From assembly GCA_902825985.1 (NCBI GenBank), contig CADEDC010000016.1, forward strand, positions 24,699 through 84,411: a stretch of 59,713 nucleotides of DNA, written 5' to 3'. The notes under the pieces were generated by a model. It was given only the letters and a program-made list of their open reading frames with translations. It did not search any database and was not told the origin of the DNA. Made by a program: the position numbers and the translations under genes. How positions within the stretch are numbered: position 1 is the stretch's first letter; every line of letters starts with the position of its first letter. This DNA comes from an uncultured Acidobacteriota bacterium. GTDB lineage: Bacteria > Acidobacteriota > Vicinamibacteria > Vicinamibacterales > CAVVIG01. Below are positions 7,422 through 15,037 of the stretch, in pieces.

Positions 7422-9437
7422 TTATGGGGCCGACGCCGCGCCTGTCAACCTAAGGGATTCATCATGCCGCCGTACCTCCCGGCGGTGACGCGGCGCCGGC
7501 GGCCGCAGGACGCGACGGTCCAGCCGTAACAGTTCGCCGAGCGACCACGCCTGGAACGGACAGCCGCGTGGCGTGTGGGGCCAATCGCCGTCGGCAATCT
7601 CGGCCACGTGGCCCAGTCCGGCCTCGGCGAGATGCACGAGCAGCGGCGCGAGAAAACGTTCCCGCGCCTGCCGGCGGGCCAGCGGGCGATTGCGGCGCGC
7701 ACGCACCCACGCCTCCACAAAGGGCCCGAGCAGCCACGGCCAGACGGTCCCCTGATGGTAGACGGCGTCCCGGGCACCGGCGTCGCCGCCGTAACGTGCG
7801 GCATAGTGCGGCGCCGACGGGGCGAGCGACCGCAGGCCCATCGGAGTCCACAGTTCGCGCTCCACGACCTCCAGCACCCGGCGCGCCCGGTCGCCGCCGA
7901 GCACCGCCAGCGGCAGGCCGCCCACCGCCAGCACCTGGTTCGGCCGAACCGTCGCGTCGGTCGTGCCCGGCACATGGTCGACGTCGATCACGTCGTAGAG
8001 GCACTCCGCGTCGGCATTCCAGAAGCGGCGATCGAATGCGGCCGCCGCGCGGTGCCAGTCGGTTCGCCGCCTCGGGTCCCAGCGCGAGGCGATCGCGAGC
8101 GCATTAATCCACAGCGCCTGCACCTCCACCGGCTTGCCGCATCGTGGCGTGACCACCCGGTTGCCGACGCGCGCATCCATCCAGGTCAATTGCACGTCCG
8201 GCGCGCCGGCGGCGAGCAGGCCGTCATCGTCCATCCGGATCCCGTAACGCGTGCCGGCCGCATAGCCGTCGACGATGGCGAGCACGGCGCTGACGAGCGC
8301 CTGCCGTTGCGCGTTGGTGATGCGGCCCGGGCGGCCCCGCGCCTGCGCCATCCACTCGTGGGCGGCGACGACGTACCACAGCGCCGCATCCACGGCATTG
8401 AACTCCGGCGTCTCGCCATGGTCGGGAAAGCGGTTCGGCAGCATCCCGTCCGAGACGACCCCGGCCCATTCCAGGAGGATCTCGCCGGCCTCCGCCACCC
8501 GGCCGGTTGCGAGGCACAGTCCGCGCATCGCGATGAAGGTGTCGCGTCCCCAATCGGTGAACCAGGGATAGCCGGCGATGATCGTGCGTCCGGATCGGCG
8601 CGCCACGAGATACGCATCGGCGGCGCGGTCGAGCGGGGTCGCGAACTGCGCGCGCCGCACGCGCTCGCCGTTCATCAGGTCCGCCGCGGCCGCGTGCACG
8701 TCGGCCGCCGACACCGGGCTGACCGGACCGTCGGGCACCGCCCGCAGCATCCACACGGCGCGATCGCCAGGACCCAGGGTGAACACGAACGTGCCAGGTG
8801 ACGCCAGGTCCTCCACCGCATCCAGTCCGCGCTCCCGTTCCTCGTCGTATTGGAACTGGCGGTACCACGCAGGGCCATGCTCGTAGCGACCGGTAATCCA
8901 CGACAATACGGTCGGCAGGTCACGGTACGGACGCATGGCGATGGCGGCCTCGCAGACGACCGGATCGAAGTTGAAGGCCGGGTTCTCGCGCATCAGCGCG
9001 TGATAGTCGCGCCCGGCGACAAACGGGCGCACCCGCAGGGTCACTGGGCGCCCCGCACCGGTCGACGTCCAGACCACGAGCACCGTGCCGGTGCCGTGCT
9101 GGACGACGATCTCCTGTTGCACGCCGCCGCCATCCGGCAGGTCGAACGTCCACGCCGGCCACGGATCGGCGGAGAAGCCGCCGATCCGCCCCTGCCCGTC
9201 TGGCGACCGGACGTCCGGCACGTAGCGCTGCGACGAGATCGCCACGGTGCCGGCCTCGCACTCGACGGCGGCGTCGAACCCGCTGACCAGGACAACCCGT
9301 CCGGTCGGCGGCGTCGTCGCCGACAGCAGCAGCGCGTGATACCGGCGGGTGCGCACGAGGGCGGCCGTCCCCGAGGCGAAGCCGCCGAGGCCGTCCGCTT
9401 CCAGCCACTCCATCTGCTCGGTCCACTTCGCATTCAT
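7422..9437 (-). CDS. glycogen debranching enzyme (amylo-alpha-1,6-glucosidase, GH133-type)
   Basis: 671 residues, the usual size of bacterial stand-alone debranching enzymes. The N-terminal beta-rich domain begins MEWLEADGLGGFASGTAALVRTRRYHALLL, characteristic of this family. The catalytic (alpha/alpha)6 barrel has YPWFTDWGRDTFIAMRGL, QLTWMDARVGNRVVTPRCGKPVEVQALW and YHQGTVWPWLLGPF. It removes alpha-1,6 branches during glycogen breakdown in the cytoplasm. The ATG overlaps the stop of the NDH-like gene (ATGA at 9434-9437). Co-transcription with an NADH dehydrogenase and a sigma-54 activator is unusual for glycogen genes and links reserve breakdown to the regulatory circuit. Confidence 0.92.
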   Translation of the reverse strand: MNAKWTEQMEWLEADGLGGFASGTAALVRTRRYHALLLSATTPPTGRVVLVSGFDAAVECEAGTVAISSQRYVPDVRSPDGQGRIGGFSADPWPAWTFDLPDGGGVQQEIVVQHGTGTVLVVWTSTGAGRPVTLRVRPFVAGRDYHALMRENPAFNFDPVVCEAAIAMRPYRDLPTVLSWITGRYEHGPAWYRQFQYDEERERGLDAVEDLASPGTFVFTLGPGDRAVWMLRAVPDGPVSPVSAADVHAAAADLMNGERVRRAQFATPLDRAADAYLVARRSGRTIIAGYPWFTDWGRDTFIAMRGLCLATGRVAEAGEILLEWAGVVSDGMLPNRFPDHGETPEFNAVDAALWYVVAAHEWMAQARGRPGRITNAQRQALVSAVLAIVDGYAAGTRYGIRMDDDGLLAAGAPDVQLTWMDARVGNRVVTPRCGKPVEVQALWINALAIASRWDPRRRTDWHRAAAAFDRRFWNADAECLYDVIDVDHVPGTTDATVRPNQVLAVGGLPLAVLGGDRARRVLEVVERELWTPMGLRSLAPSAPHYAARYGGDAGARDAVYHQGTVWPWLLGPFVEAWVRARRNRPLARRQARERFLAPLLVHLAEAGLGHVAEIADGDWPHTPRGCPFQAWSLGELLRLDRRVLRPPAPRHRREVRRHDESLRLTGAASAP

Positions 9438-10789
9438 CGTCGCACCGCCTCCACCTGCCGCCCGGCCCGCGTCCCGGGCCCGCCGGTCTTCTCCCGACTG
9501 CTGGCCGGTGGCGGCTCCGGCATCGACATCGCGGGCGCCCGCACGGTCAGGAACTGGACGAAGTCCCTGGCGAAGATGAGGTCGAGCGTCCAGTCGATGG
9601 CGACCCGGACCTTCTTCTCGAGCCGCGGCAGCTTGCCGAGATAGATGGTCCGCCACAGCCACCACGCGACGAAGCCGGAGAAGTTGATGCCGAAGACCCG
9701 CGCGACGCCCGTGCGCTTGCCGATGGCCGCCAGTTGTCCGATCGTGGTGAAGTCGAACGGCTGCAGCCGCAGGCCGTCCAGTCTCGCAACGATGTTGCGG
9801 GCGACGGTCTTCGCCTGACGCAGCGCGTGCTGCGCCGTCGGCGGGTGCGGCGTCCCGGTTCGCCGATTCGGTACGACCGCACAGTCGCCGAGCGCCCACA
9901 GTCCCGGGTGGCCGGGGACGGCCAATGTGTCGTCGACCTGCACACGTCCCTTGTCGAGCGGGCACGGCAGCGCCTGCAGCAACGGATGCGGCGACGTTCC
10001 AGCGGTCCAGACCAGCAACGTAGCCGGAATGCGCCGACCATCGTCGAGCGTCACGCCCGAGGCCGAGACGCCGGCGACCCTGGCACCGGTCACGACCTCG
10101 ACGCCGCGTGCGGTCAGCTTGCGCTGAGCGTAGGCCCCCAGCCGGCGGCCCAGCTCCGGAAGAATGACGTCTCCCGCGTGCACCAGCACCGTCCGCACCC
10201 GGTCGGGCCGGACGTGCGGGTAGTAGGCCAGCCCTTCACGGACGAAGTCGTTCACCCCGGCGATCGTCTCGACGCCGGCGAAGCCCCCGCCGGCGACGAC
10301 GAACGTCAGGAGCCTGTCGGTGTCTTGCGCACACTCGGTGTCGGCCTCCTCGAGCGTCGCGATGAGGCGGTTCCGCAGGTGGATGGCGTCCCCCAAGGTC
10401 TTCATCGTCAGCGCGCGCGCCTCGAGGCCGGGCAGGCCGAAGAAGTTGGTGATCGAACCGAGTGCCAGGACCAGTTCGTCGTAGACGAGTTCGTGGGCGT
10501 GACGGGCAAACCCGTGGGTCACCCGCACCGTCCGCCGCGCCGCATCGATCGCCTCGACGTCGCCGACGAACACGCGCGCGCGCTTCAACAAGGCGCGGAT
10601 GGGGCTGACGATGTGGGTGATGTCGATGTCGCCGGCGGCGACCTCGTGCAGCATCGGCGTGAACAGGAAGAAGTTGTCACGGCAGACCAGCGTCACCTCG
10701 ACGTCGGTCCGTCCGCGGAGCAGGCGCTCGAGTTCGAGGGCGGCGTGGACGCCGCCGAATCCGCCGCCGAGGATGACGATGTGACGCAT
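9434..10789 (-). CDS. type II NADH dehydrogenase-like FAD oxidoreductase
   Basis: 451 residues. FAD-binding Rossmann motif IVILGGGFGGVHAALELE at the N-terminus, a second dinucleotide motif VVAGGGFAGVETIAG for NAD(P)H, and the FAD-contact segment PGLWALGDCAVVP. The C-terminal part with FSGFVAWWLWRTIYLGKLPRLEKK is the amphipathic membrane anchor typical of NDH-2. The family passes electrons from NADH to quinone without proton pumping. The ATG lies six bases after the CATCGAA of an ECF-like box and has no Shine-Dalgarno, suggesting a leaderless mRNA. First gene of a three-gene operon with the debranching enzyme and sigma-54 activator. The last ~35 residues are a Pro/Arg-rich extension. Confidence 0.92.
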   Translation of the reverse strand: MRHIVILGGGFGGVHAALELERLLRGRTDVEVTLVCRDNFFLFTPMLHEVAAGDIDITHIVSPIRALLKRARVFVGDVEAIDAARRTVRVTHGFARHAHELVYDELVLALGSITNFFGLPGLEARALTMKTLGDAIHLRNRLIATLEEADTECAQDTDRLLTFVVAGGGFAGVETIAGVNDFVREGLAYYPHVRPDRVRTVLVHAGDVILPELGRRLGAYAQRKLTARGVEVVTGARVAGVSASGVTLDDGRRIPATLLVWTAGTSPHPLLQALPCPLDKGRVQVDDTLAVPGHPGLWALGDCAVVPNRRTGTPHPPTAQHALRQAKTVARNIVARLDGLRLQPFDFTTIGQLAAIGKRTGVARVFGINFSGFVAWWLWRTIYLGKLPRLEKKVRVAIDWTLDLIFARDFVQFLTVRAPAMSMPEPPPASSREKTGGPGTRAGRQVEAVRR

Positions 10790-10795
10790 GGCGGG

Positions 10796-10823
10796 TTCGA
10801 TGCCGACAGCCGCCGGTGGTTAC
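10796..10823 (-). promoter_or_regulatory. ECF-type promoter box of the NDH/debranching/activator operon
   Basis: Minus strand: GTAAC, 16 bases, CATCGAA. The ATG of the NDH-like gene (10789) follows after only six bases and there is no ribosome binding site. One of six similar boxes in the window. Confidence 0.55.
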
Positions 10824-10856
10824 GACCGCGGGCGGTGCGGCCTGTGCAGCGGCCGT

Positions 10857-10885
10857 GAAACCCGGCCGGTCCCGTTGACATCCAA
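10857..10885 (+). promoter_or_regulatory. ECF-type promoter box of the aquaporin/GMC/VOC operon
   Basis: GAAAC, 17 bases, CATCCAA. The -10 part matches the other boxes exactly, while the -35 part has GAAAC for GTAAC. The ATG at 10896 follows after ten bases without a Shine-Dalgarno. It is divergent to the box at 10796-10823. Confidence 0.45.
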
Positions 10886-10895
10886 GCACGCGACC

Positions 10896-11696
10896 ATGGA
10901 GACGCTGCGCCGGAACTGGCCGACCTACGTCGTCGACGGGATCTGCCTCGGCCTGTTCATGGTCTCGGCGGCGACCTGGGCGACGGTGCTCCAGCACCCG
11001 GACTCGCCGGTACGCGTCTGGATCGGCGGTACGCCTGGCGAGACGGTCCTGTCGCGCGTGCCGATGGGGATTGCCATGGGCGCCACGGCGGTCGCGCTCA
11101 TCTACTCGCCACTCGGCGCGCGATCGGGTGCGCACATGAATCCGGCGGTTACGCTGACATTTCTCTGGCTCGGCCGGTTGTCGAGGACCGATGCCGCGGG
11201 CTACGTCGCCGCGCAGATCGCCGGCGGTCTGGCCGGATTCCTGATCGCCGTGGCGGCGCTCGGCGCCGGGCTCAGCCATCCAGCCGTGAACTACGTGGCG
11301 ACCGAACCGCAGCTCGGCGTCGGCACCGCGTTCATCGCCGAGGCCGGCATCTCGTTCGTGATGATGACGGCGGTGCTCGAGCTGTCGGCCCGCGCCCGCT
11401 TCGCCCGACTCACGGGCCTGGCGGCCGGCCTCCTCATCGCGCTGTTCATCGCGGTCGAAGCGCCGCTTTCGGGCATGAGCATGAACGTCGCCCGCACGCT
11501 GCCGTCGAACCTGTGGGCGGCGCGAACATCGACGCTGTGGCTCTACGCCACGGCGCCGCTGCTCGGGATGTGGCTCGCCGCAGTCCGCTACGTGCGCTGG
11601 CCCGGCTTACGTCGCGACGACGCCCGCGTGGCGTGCGCCAAGCTGCATCACGACCGACGCGTTCACTGCATCTTCTGCGAGGAGTGGCATGACTGA
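10896..11696 (+). CDS. aquaporin/MIP-family channel with altered second motif
   Basis: 266 residues with six hydrophobic segments. The first pore motif is intact (AHMNPAVTLTF, Asn82-Ala84). The second is MSMNVARTLP, with Asn197-Val-Ala instead of Asn-Pro-Ala. The C-terminus is unusual for a channel: Cys247, His251, His252, His257, Cys258, Cys261 and His265 lie within the last 20 residues (...CIFCEEWHD), as if to bind a metal. The preferred start is ATG 10896, because the ECF-like box just before it makes longer starts impossible. The last eight bases overlap the GMC oxidoreductase start, so the two are coupled. The transported solute (water, glycerol or another small molecule) cannot be told from sequence. 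Confidence 0.85.
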   Translation: METLRRNWPTYVVDGICLGLFMVSAATWATVLQHPDSPVRVWIGGTPGETVLSRVPMGIAMGATAVALIYSPLGARSGAHMNPAVTLTFLWLGRLSRTDAAGYVAAQIAGGLAGFLIAVAALGAGLSHPAVNYVATEPQLGVGTAFIAEAGISFVMMTAVLELSARARFARLTGLAAGLLIALFIAVEAPLSGMSMNVARTLPSNLWAARTSTLWLYATAPLLGMWLAAVRYVRWPGLRRDDARVACAKLHHDRRVHCIFCEEWHD

Positions 11697-13269
11697 GAGC
11701 CAACGATACGACGTCATCATCATCGGCAGCGGTGCCGGCGGCGGCACACTGGCCCACCGCCTCGCACCGTCCGGCAAGCGCATCCTCATTCTCGAGCGCG
11801 GCGACTACGTCCCGCGCGAAAAGGAGAATTGGAGCTCCCGCGCCGTCAACGTGGAGGCGCGCTACCACACCCGCGAGGTATGGCGAGACAAGGACGGGGC
11901 GCCGCTGCATCCGCACACGCACTATTGCGTCGGCGGCAACACGAAGTTCTACGGCGCGGCGCTGTTCCGGCTGCGAGAGCGGGATTTCGGGCCGCTGGCA
12001 CATCACGACGGGGTGTCACCAGCCTGGCCGATCGGCTACGACGTCCTCGAGCCGTACTATACCGAGGCTGAGCGGCTGTATCGGGTGCACGGCGAGCGTG
12101 GCACCGACCCGACCGAGCCGCCCGCCAGCGCCCCGTATCCTTTTCCGGCCGTCTCGCACGAACCGCAGATCCAGCAGCTGCACGACAACCTGCGCCGCCA
12201 CGGCCTGCAACCCTTCCACACTCCGCTCGGTGTCATGCTCGACGAGTCCCGGCGGCGCCAGAGTCGCTGCATCCGATGCGAAACCTGCGACGGATTTCCG
12301 TGCCTGATCGACGCGAAGAGCGACGCGCAGGTGCTCTGCGTCGATCCTGCGCTCGCCTACCCGAACGTGTCGTTGCTCACCGACGCACAGGCACTCCGCC
12401 TCGACACCAACGCGACCGGCACCGAAGTCACGACGGTGGTCGTGAAACACCATGACGACCTGCTCCGCCTGTCCGCCGACGTCGTCGTCGCCTCGTGTGG
12501 CGCCATCAACTCCGCCGCCTTGTTGCTGCGATCGGCCAACAGCCGTCATCCGATGGGCCTTGCCAATGCGTCGGGGGTCGTCGGCCGGCACTACATGGGA
12601 CACATCAACAGCGTCCTGCTCGCCATCTCCCGGAGCCCCAATCCCACCGTCTTCCAGAAGACGCTCGCGCTGAACGACTTCTACTTCGGCGACGCCGACT
12701 TCCCGCACCCGATGGGCCACATCTCGTTCGTCGGCAAACTCGACGCCGCCGCGTTGTCGGCCGGCGCGCCGGCGGTCGTCCCGGGCATGACGCTCGACCT
12801 GCTGGCCCGGCACTCGCTCGACTTCTGGCTGACGTCTGAGGACCTGCCGGATCCGGACAATCGGGTCAGCCTCGACCGCGACGGCAACATCGTCCTGTCG
12901 TACACGCCGAACAACGGCACCGGCCACGCCCGGCTGATCAAGCGGCTCGAGTACCTGATGCAACGTCTCGACCTGCAGCCTCACCTCATCCCCCGGCATC
13001 TGTTCGTCGGCAATCGCATTCCGCTCGCCGGAGTCGCGCACCAGAACGGCACCGTGCGGTTCGGACGGGATCCCGGGACGTCGGCACTCGACCTGAACTG
13101 TCGCGCGCACGACGTCGACAACCTGTACGTCGTCGACGGCAGCTTCTTTCCATCGAGCGGCGCCGTCAATCCTGCACTGACCATCATGGCCAATGCCTTG
13201 CGGGTGGGCGACCACCTGCTCGAGCGGCTCGGCGCGCCGAGCGTCGTGCGCGAAGGAGCGTTGGCATGA
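11689..13269 (+). CDS. GMC-family FAD oxidoreductase
   Basis: 526 residues. N-terminal ADP-binding motif DVIIIGSGAGGGTLAHRLA and ILERGD identify a glucose-methanol-choline oxidoreductase. The C-terminal signature is LYVVDGSFFPSSGAVNPALTIMANALRVGDHL, with the family catalytic His/Asn region (VAHQNG and AVNPALT). A cysteine cluster CIRCETCDGFPC near residues 198-209 is typical of the subgroup that includes choline- and sugar-alcohol-like oxidoreductases. The substrate is unknown. GGAG precedes the ATG by four bases, and the start lies inside the aquaporin gene. It overlaps the VOC gene by four bases (ATGA). It may oxidise an alcohol or sugar brought in by, or together with, the channel. Confidence 0.9.
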   Translation: MTESQRYDVIIIGSGAGGGTLAHRLAPSGKRILILERGDYVPREKENWSSRAVNVEARYHTREVWRDKDGAPLHPHTHYCVGGNTKFYGAALFRLRERDFGPLAHHDGVSPAWPIGYDVLEPYYTEAERLYRVHGERGTDPTEPPASAPYPFPAVSHEPQIQQLHDNLRRHGLQPFHTPLGVMLDESRRRQSRCIRCETCDGFPCLIDAKSDAQVLCVDPALAYPNVSLLTDAQALRLDTNATGTEVTTVVVKHHDDLLRLSADVVVASCGAINSAALLLRSANSRHPMGLANASGVVGRHYMGHINSVLLAISRSPNPTVFQKTLALNDFYFGDADFPHPMGHISFVGKLDAAALSAGAPAVVPGMTLDLLARHSLDFWLTSEDLPDPDNRVSLDRDGNIVLSYTPNNGTGHARLIKRLEYLMQRLDLQPHLIPRHLFVGNRIPLAGVAHQNGTVRFGRDPGTSALDLNCRAHDVDNLYVVDGSFFPSSGAVNPALTIMANALRVGDHLLERLGAPSVVREGALA

Positions 13270-14405
13270 ATGCGCGCCTCCTCGTCGCGATGTTCCTGAC
13301 CGGTTGCGCGTTGCCGGCTGCGGTCCTGCTGTCCGCCGTCCCGGCCGGCCTGCCGTCGCCGGACGCCACGCCGCCGGCCGTCAGGCACGCCCGCGCCAAC
13401 GTCGGCGAGACGCCCGCGGCCTCGGCCAGCGTCGCCGCCAACGACGCGTCGCTGCCGGTGTCGGCAGTGGAGTCGGTGGGCATCACGGTATCTGACATGG
13501 ACCGGGCGGTCGACTTCTACACGCGAGTGCTGTCGTTCGTCCCGGTGTCGGATGTCGAAGTGGCGGGCCGGCGGTACGAGCTGCTCAACGGCGTGTTCGG
13601 CGCGCGCATGCGGGTTGTCACCCTCCGCCTCGGTGACGACACCCTCCAACTGACCGAGTACCTGACGCCGAAGGGACGGCGCATCCCGGACGAGCACAAG
13701 CCGAACGACCTGGCCTTCCAACACATCGCCATCATCGTCAGCGATATGGGTGCCGCCTACGGACGCCTGCGCGCGGCCGGCGTGGAGCACGCATCCACCG
13801 GGCCACAGCGACTTCCGGACTGGAATCCAAATGCCGGCGGCATTCAGGCGTTCTACTTCCGCGACCCGGATCGCCACTTCCTCGAGCTTCTGCAGTTCCC
13901 CGTCGGCAAGGGGCGCGACACCTGGCACCGCAAGGACCGGCTGTTCCTCGGCATCGACCACACCGCGATCGTCGTCTCCGACACCGAGCGGTCGCTGGCG
14001 TTCTATCGCGACCGGCTGCGCATGACCGTCGCCGGCGAGAGCGAGAATCATGGCAGCGAGCAGGAGCATCTGAACAACGTGTTCGGCGCTCGCCTGCGGA
14101 TCACGGCCGTGCGGGCCGGGGACGGGCCGGGCATCGAATTCCTGGAGTACCTGGCGCCCGGCACCGGTCGACCGGCGCCGCCGGATCTCGCTGCGAACGA
14201 CGTGCTGCACTGGCAGACGACCCTCCGCACCGAGTCGCTCGCGCCGCTCTTTCGCGCCTTGCGCAGCCGCACGTTTCGCCTCGTCTCGCCTGGCGCGATT
14301 CCCTTTGCCGACGGTCCGTTCACGGCAGCGGTCGTGCTCCGCGACCCGGATGGACACGGCGTGCAGCTGACGCAGGCGCGAGAGCGGACGACTGGGAACC
14401 GCTAG
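13266..14405 (+). CDS. exported VOC-superfamily protein with two glyoxalase-like domains
   Basis: 379 residues. An N-terminal hydrophobic segment (MFLTGCALPAAVLLSAVPAG) acts as a signal peptide or anchor; TGCALP could also be a lipobox-like cleavage site. Two VOC domains follow: residues about 65-215 (AVESVGITVSDMDRAVDFYTRVL ... FYFRDPDRHFLELLQF) and about 230-370 (GIDHTAIVVSDTERSLAFYRDRL ... VLRDPDGHGVQLTQ). Each keeps a His near the first strand and a Glu or Gln near the end as possible metal ligands. VOC proteins include lyases, dioxygenases and isomerases, so no reaction is assigned. Third gene of the aquaporin/GMC operon, coupled by an ATGA overlap. Confidence 0.85.
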   Translation: MNARLLVAMFLTGCALPAAVLLSAVPAGLPSPDATPPAVRHARANVGETPAASASVAANDASLPVSAVESVGITVSDMDRAVDFYTRVLSFVPVSDVEVAGRRYELLNGVFGARMRVVTLRLGDDTLQLTEYLTPKGRRIPDEHKPNDLAFQHIAIIVSDMGAAYGRLRAAGVEHASTGPQRLPDWNPNAGGIQAFYFRDPDRHFLELLQFPVGKGRDTWHRKDRLFLGIDHTAIVVSDTERSLAFYRDRLRMTVAGESENHGSEQEHLNNVFGARLRITAVRAGDGPGIEFLEYLAPGTGRPAPPDLAANDVLHWQTTLRTESLAPLFRALRSRTFRLVSPGAIPFADGPFTAAVVLRDPDGHGVQLTQARERTTGNR

Positions 14406-14532
14406 GCCCGACGAACCGGTCGGCGCGGCGATCGCGCAGCCGGCGCTCGATCCGGCGCGGACGCGTCCGACGCCATCGGCGGTGCGCTGCCGGCGGCGGA
14501 CCGCAAACCGCGAGAGCGGCCCGTCACCCGGC

Positions 14533-14560
14533 GTAACCCCGTGCCGGCCGGGACATCCAA
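14533..14560 (+). promoter_or_regulatory. ECF-type promoter box of the DM13 gene
   Basis: GTAAC, 16 bases, CATCCAA, a perfect match to the box before GH63. The predicted start point is near 14567. The preferred ATG (14601) then has a leader of about 35 bases with GGGAGAG. An ATG at 14565 would sit on or just before the start point. Confidence 0.55.
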
Positions 14561-14600
14561 GTCAATGAGAACGCCATCGCGTTCGAAGGGAGAGAAGAAG

Positions 14601-15014
14601 ATGTTTCGCATGATTCGTCTGGGAGTCCTCGGCCTTGCGGCGCTGGTGCTCGCCGTCCCCGTCGCGTCGGCGCAGGGCCATGTCAGCGGCCGTTTCGCCG
14701 GCGCCGCGGTGAACGGCGGCACCGTCACGCACGCCATGCAGAACGGCAAGCACCTGCTGACGCTGTCGTCGGACTTCGTGGCACCCGATACGCCCGACCC
14801 GCATTGGCAGGTGGTCGATTCGAAGGGCAACACCTACCTGCTGCAGCGCCTCGGGGTGAAGAGCCTGGGCGGGCTGACGAAGGACCGGATCCAGAAGTCG
14901 ATCGTCGTTCCGGACTACGTCCGTGATGTCGCGAAAGTCCAGATCTACTGCGCGTGGGCAGAGGCGGTTCTCGGCGAGGCGGCCTTCGCCGCTCCGCAGA
15001 TGACCATGAAGTAA
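14601..15014 (+). CDS. secreted DM13-domain protein
   Basis: 137 residues with a clear signal peptide (MIRLGVLGLAALVLAVPVASAQ). The mature part shows the DM13 layout: GHVSGRFAGAAVNGGTVTHAMQNGKHLLTLSSDFVAPDTPDPHWQVVD, then VVPDYVRDVAKVQIYCAWAEAVLGEAAF with the conserved single Cys. DM13 domains are proposed redox or electron-transfer modules. ATG 14601 is preceded by GGGAGAGAAG. The gene lies 23 bases before the fused acyltransferase and is probably co-transcribed with it. The call rests on pattern only; the similarity is moderate. Confidence 0.7.
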   Translation: MFRMIRLGVLGLAALVLAVPVASAQGHVSGRFAGAAVNGGTVTHAMQNGKHLLTLSSDFVAPDTPDPHWQVVDSKGNTYLLQRLGVKSLGGLTKDRIQKSIVVPDYVRDVAKVQIYCAWAEAVLGEAAFAAPQMTMK

Positions 15015-15037
15015 CCCTCATTCCGACATCAACGACC

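Noticed and set aside
10875..10880. TTGACA before the aquaporin gene as a sigma-70 -35 box
   Set aside because: A -10 box 16-18 bases on would lie at or inside the start codon, and none is present. The bases belong to the spacer and -10 of the ECF-type box.
15011..15032. GTAACCC ... CATCAAC before the fused acyltransferase as another ECF-type box
   Set aside because: GTAAC includes the stop codon of the DM13 gene and the spacing is 11, not 16-17 bases.
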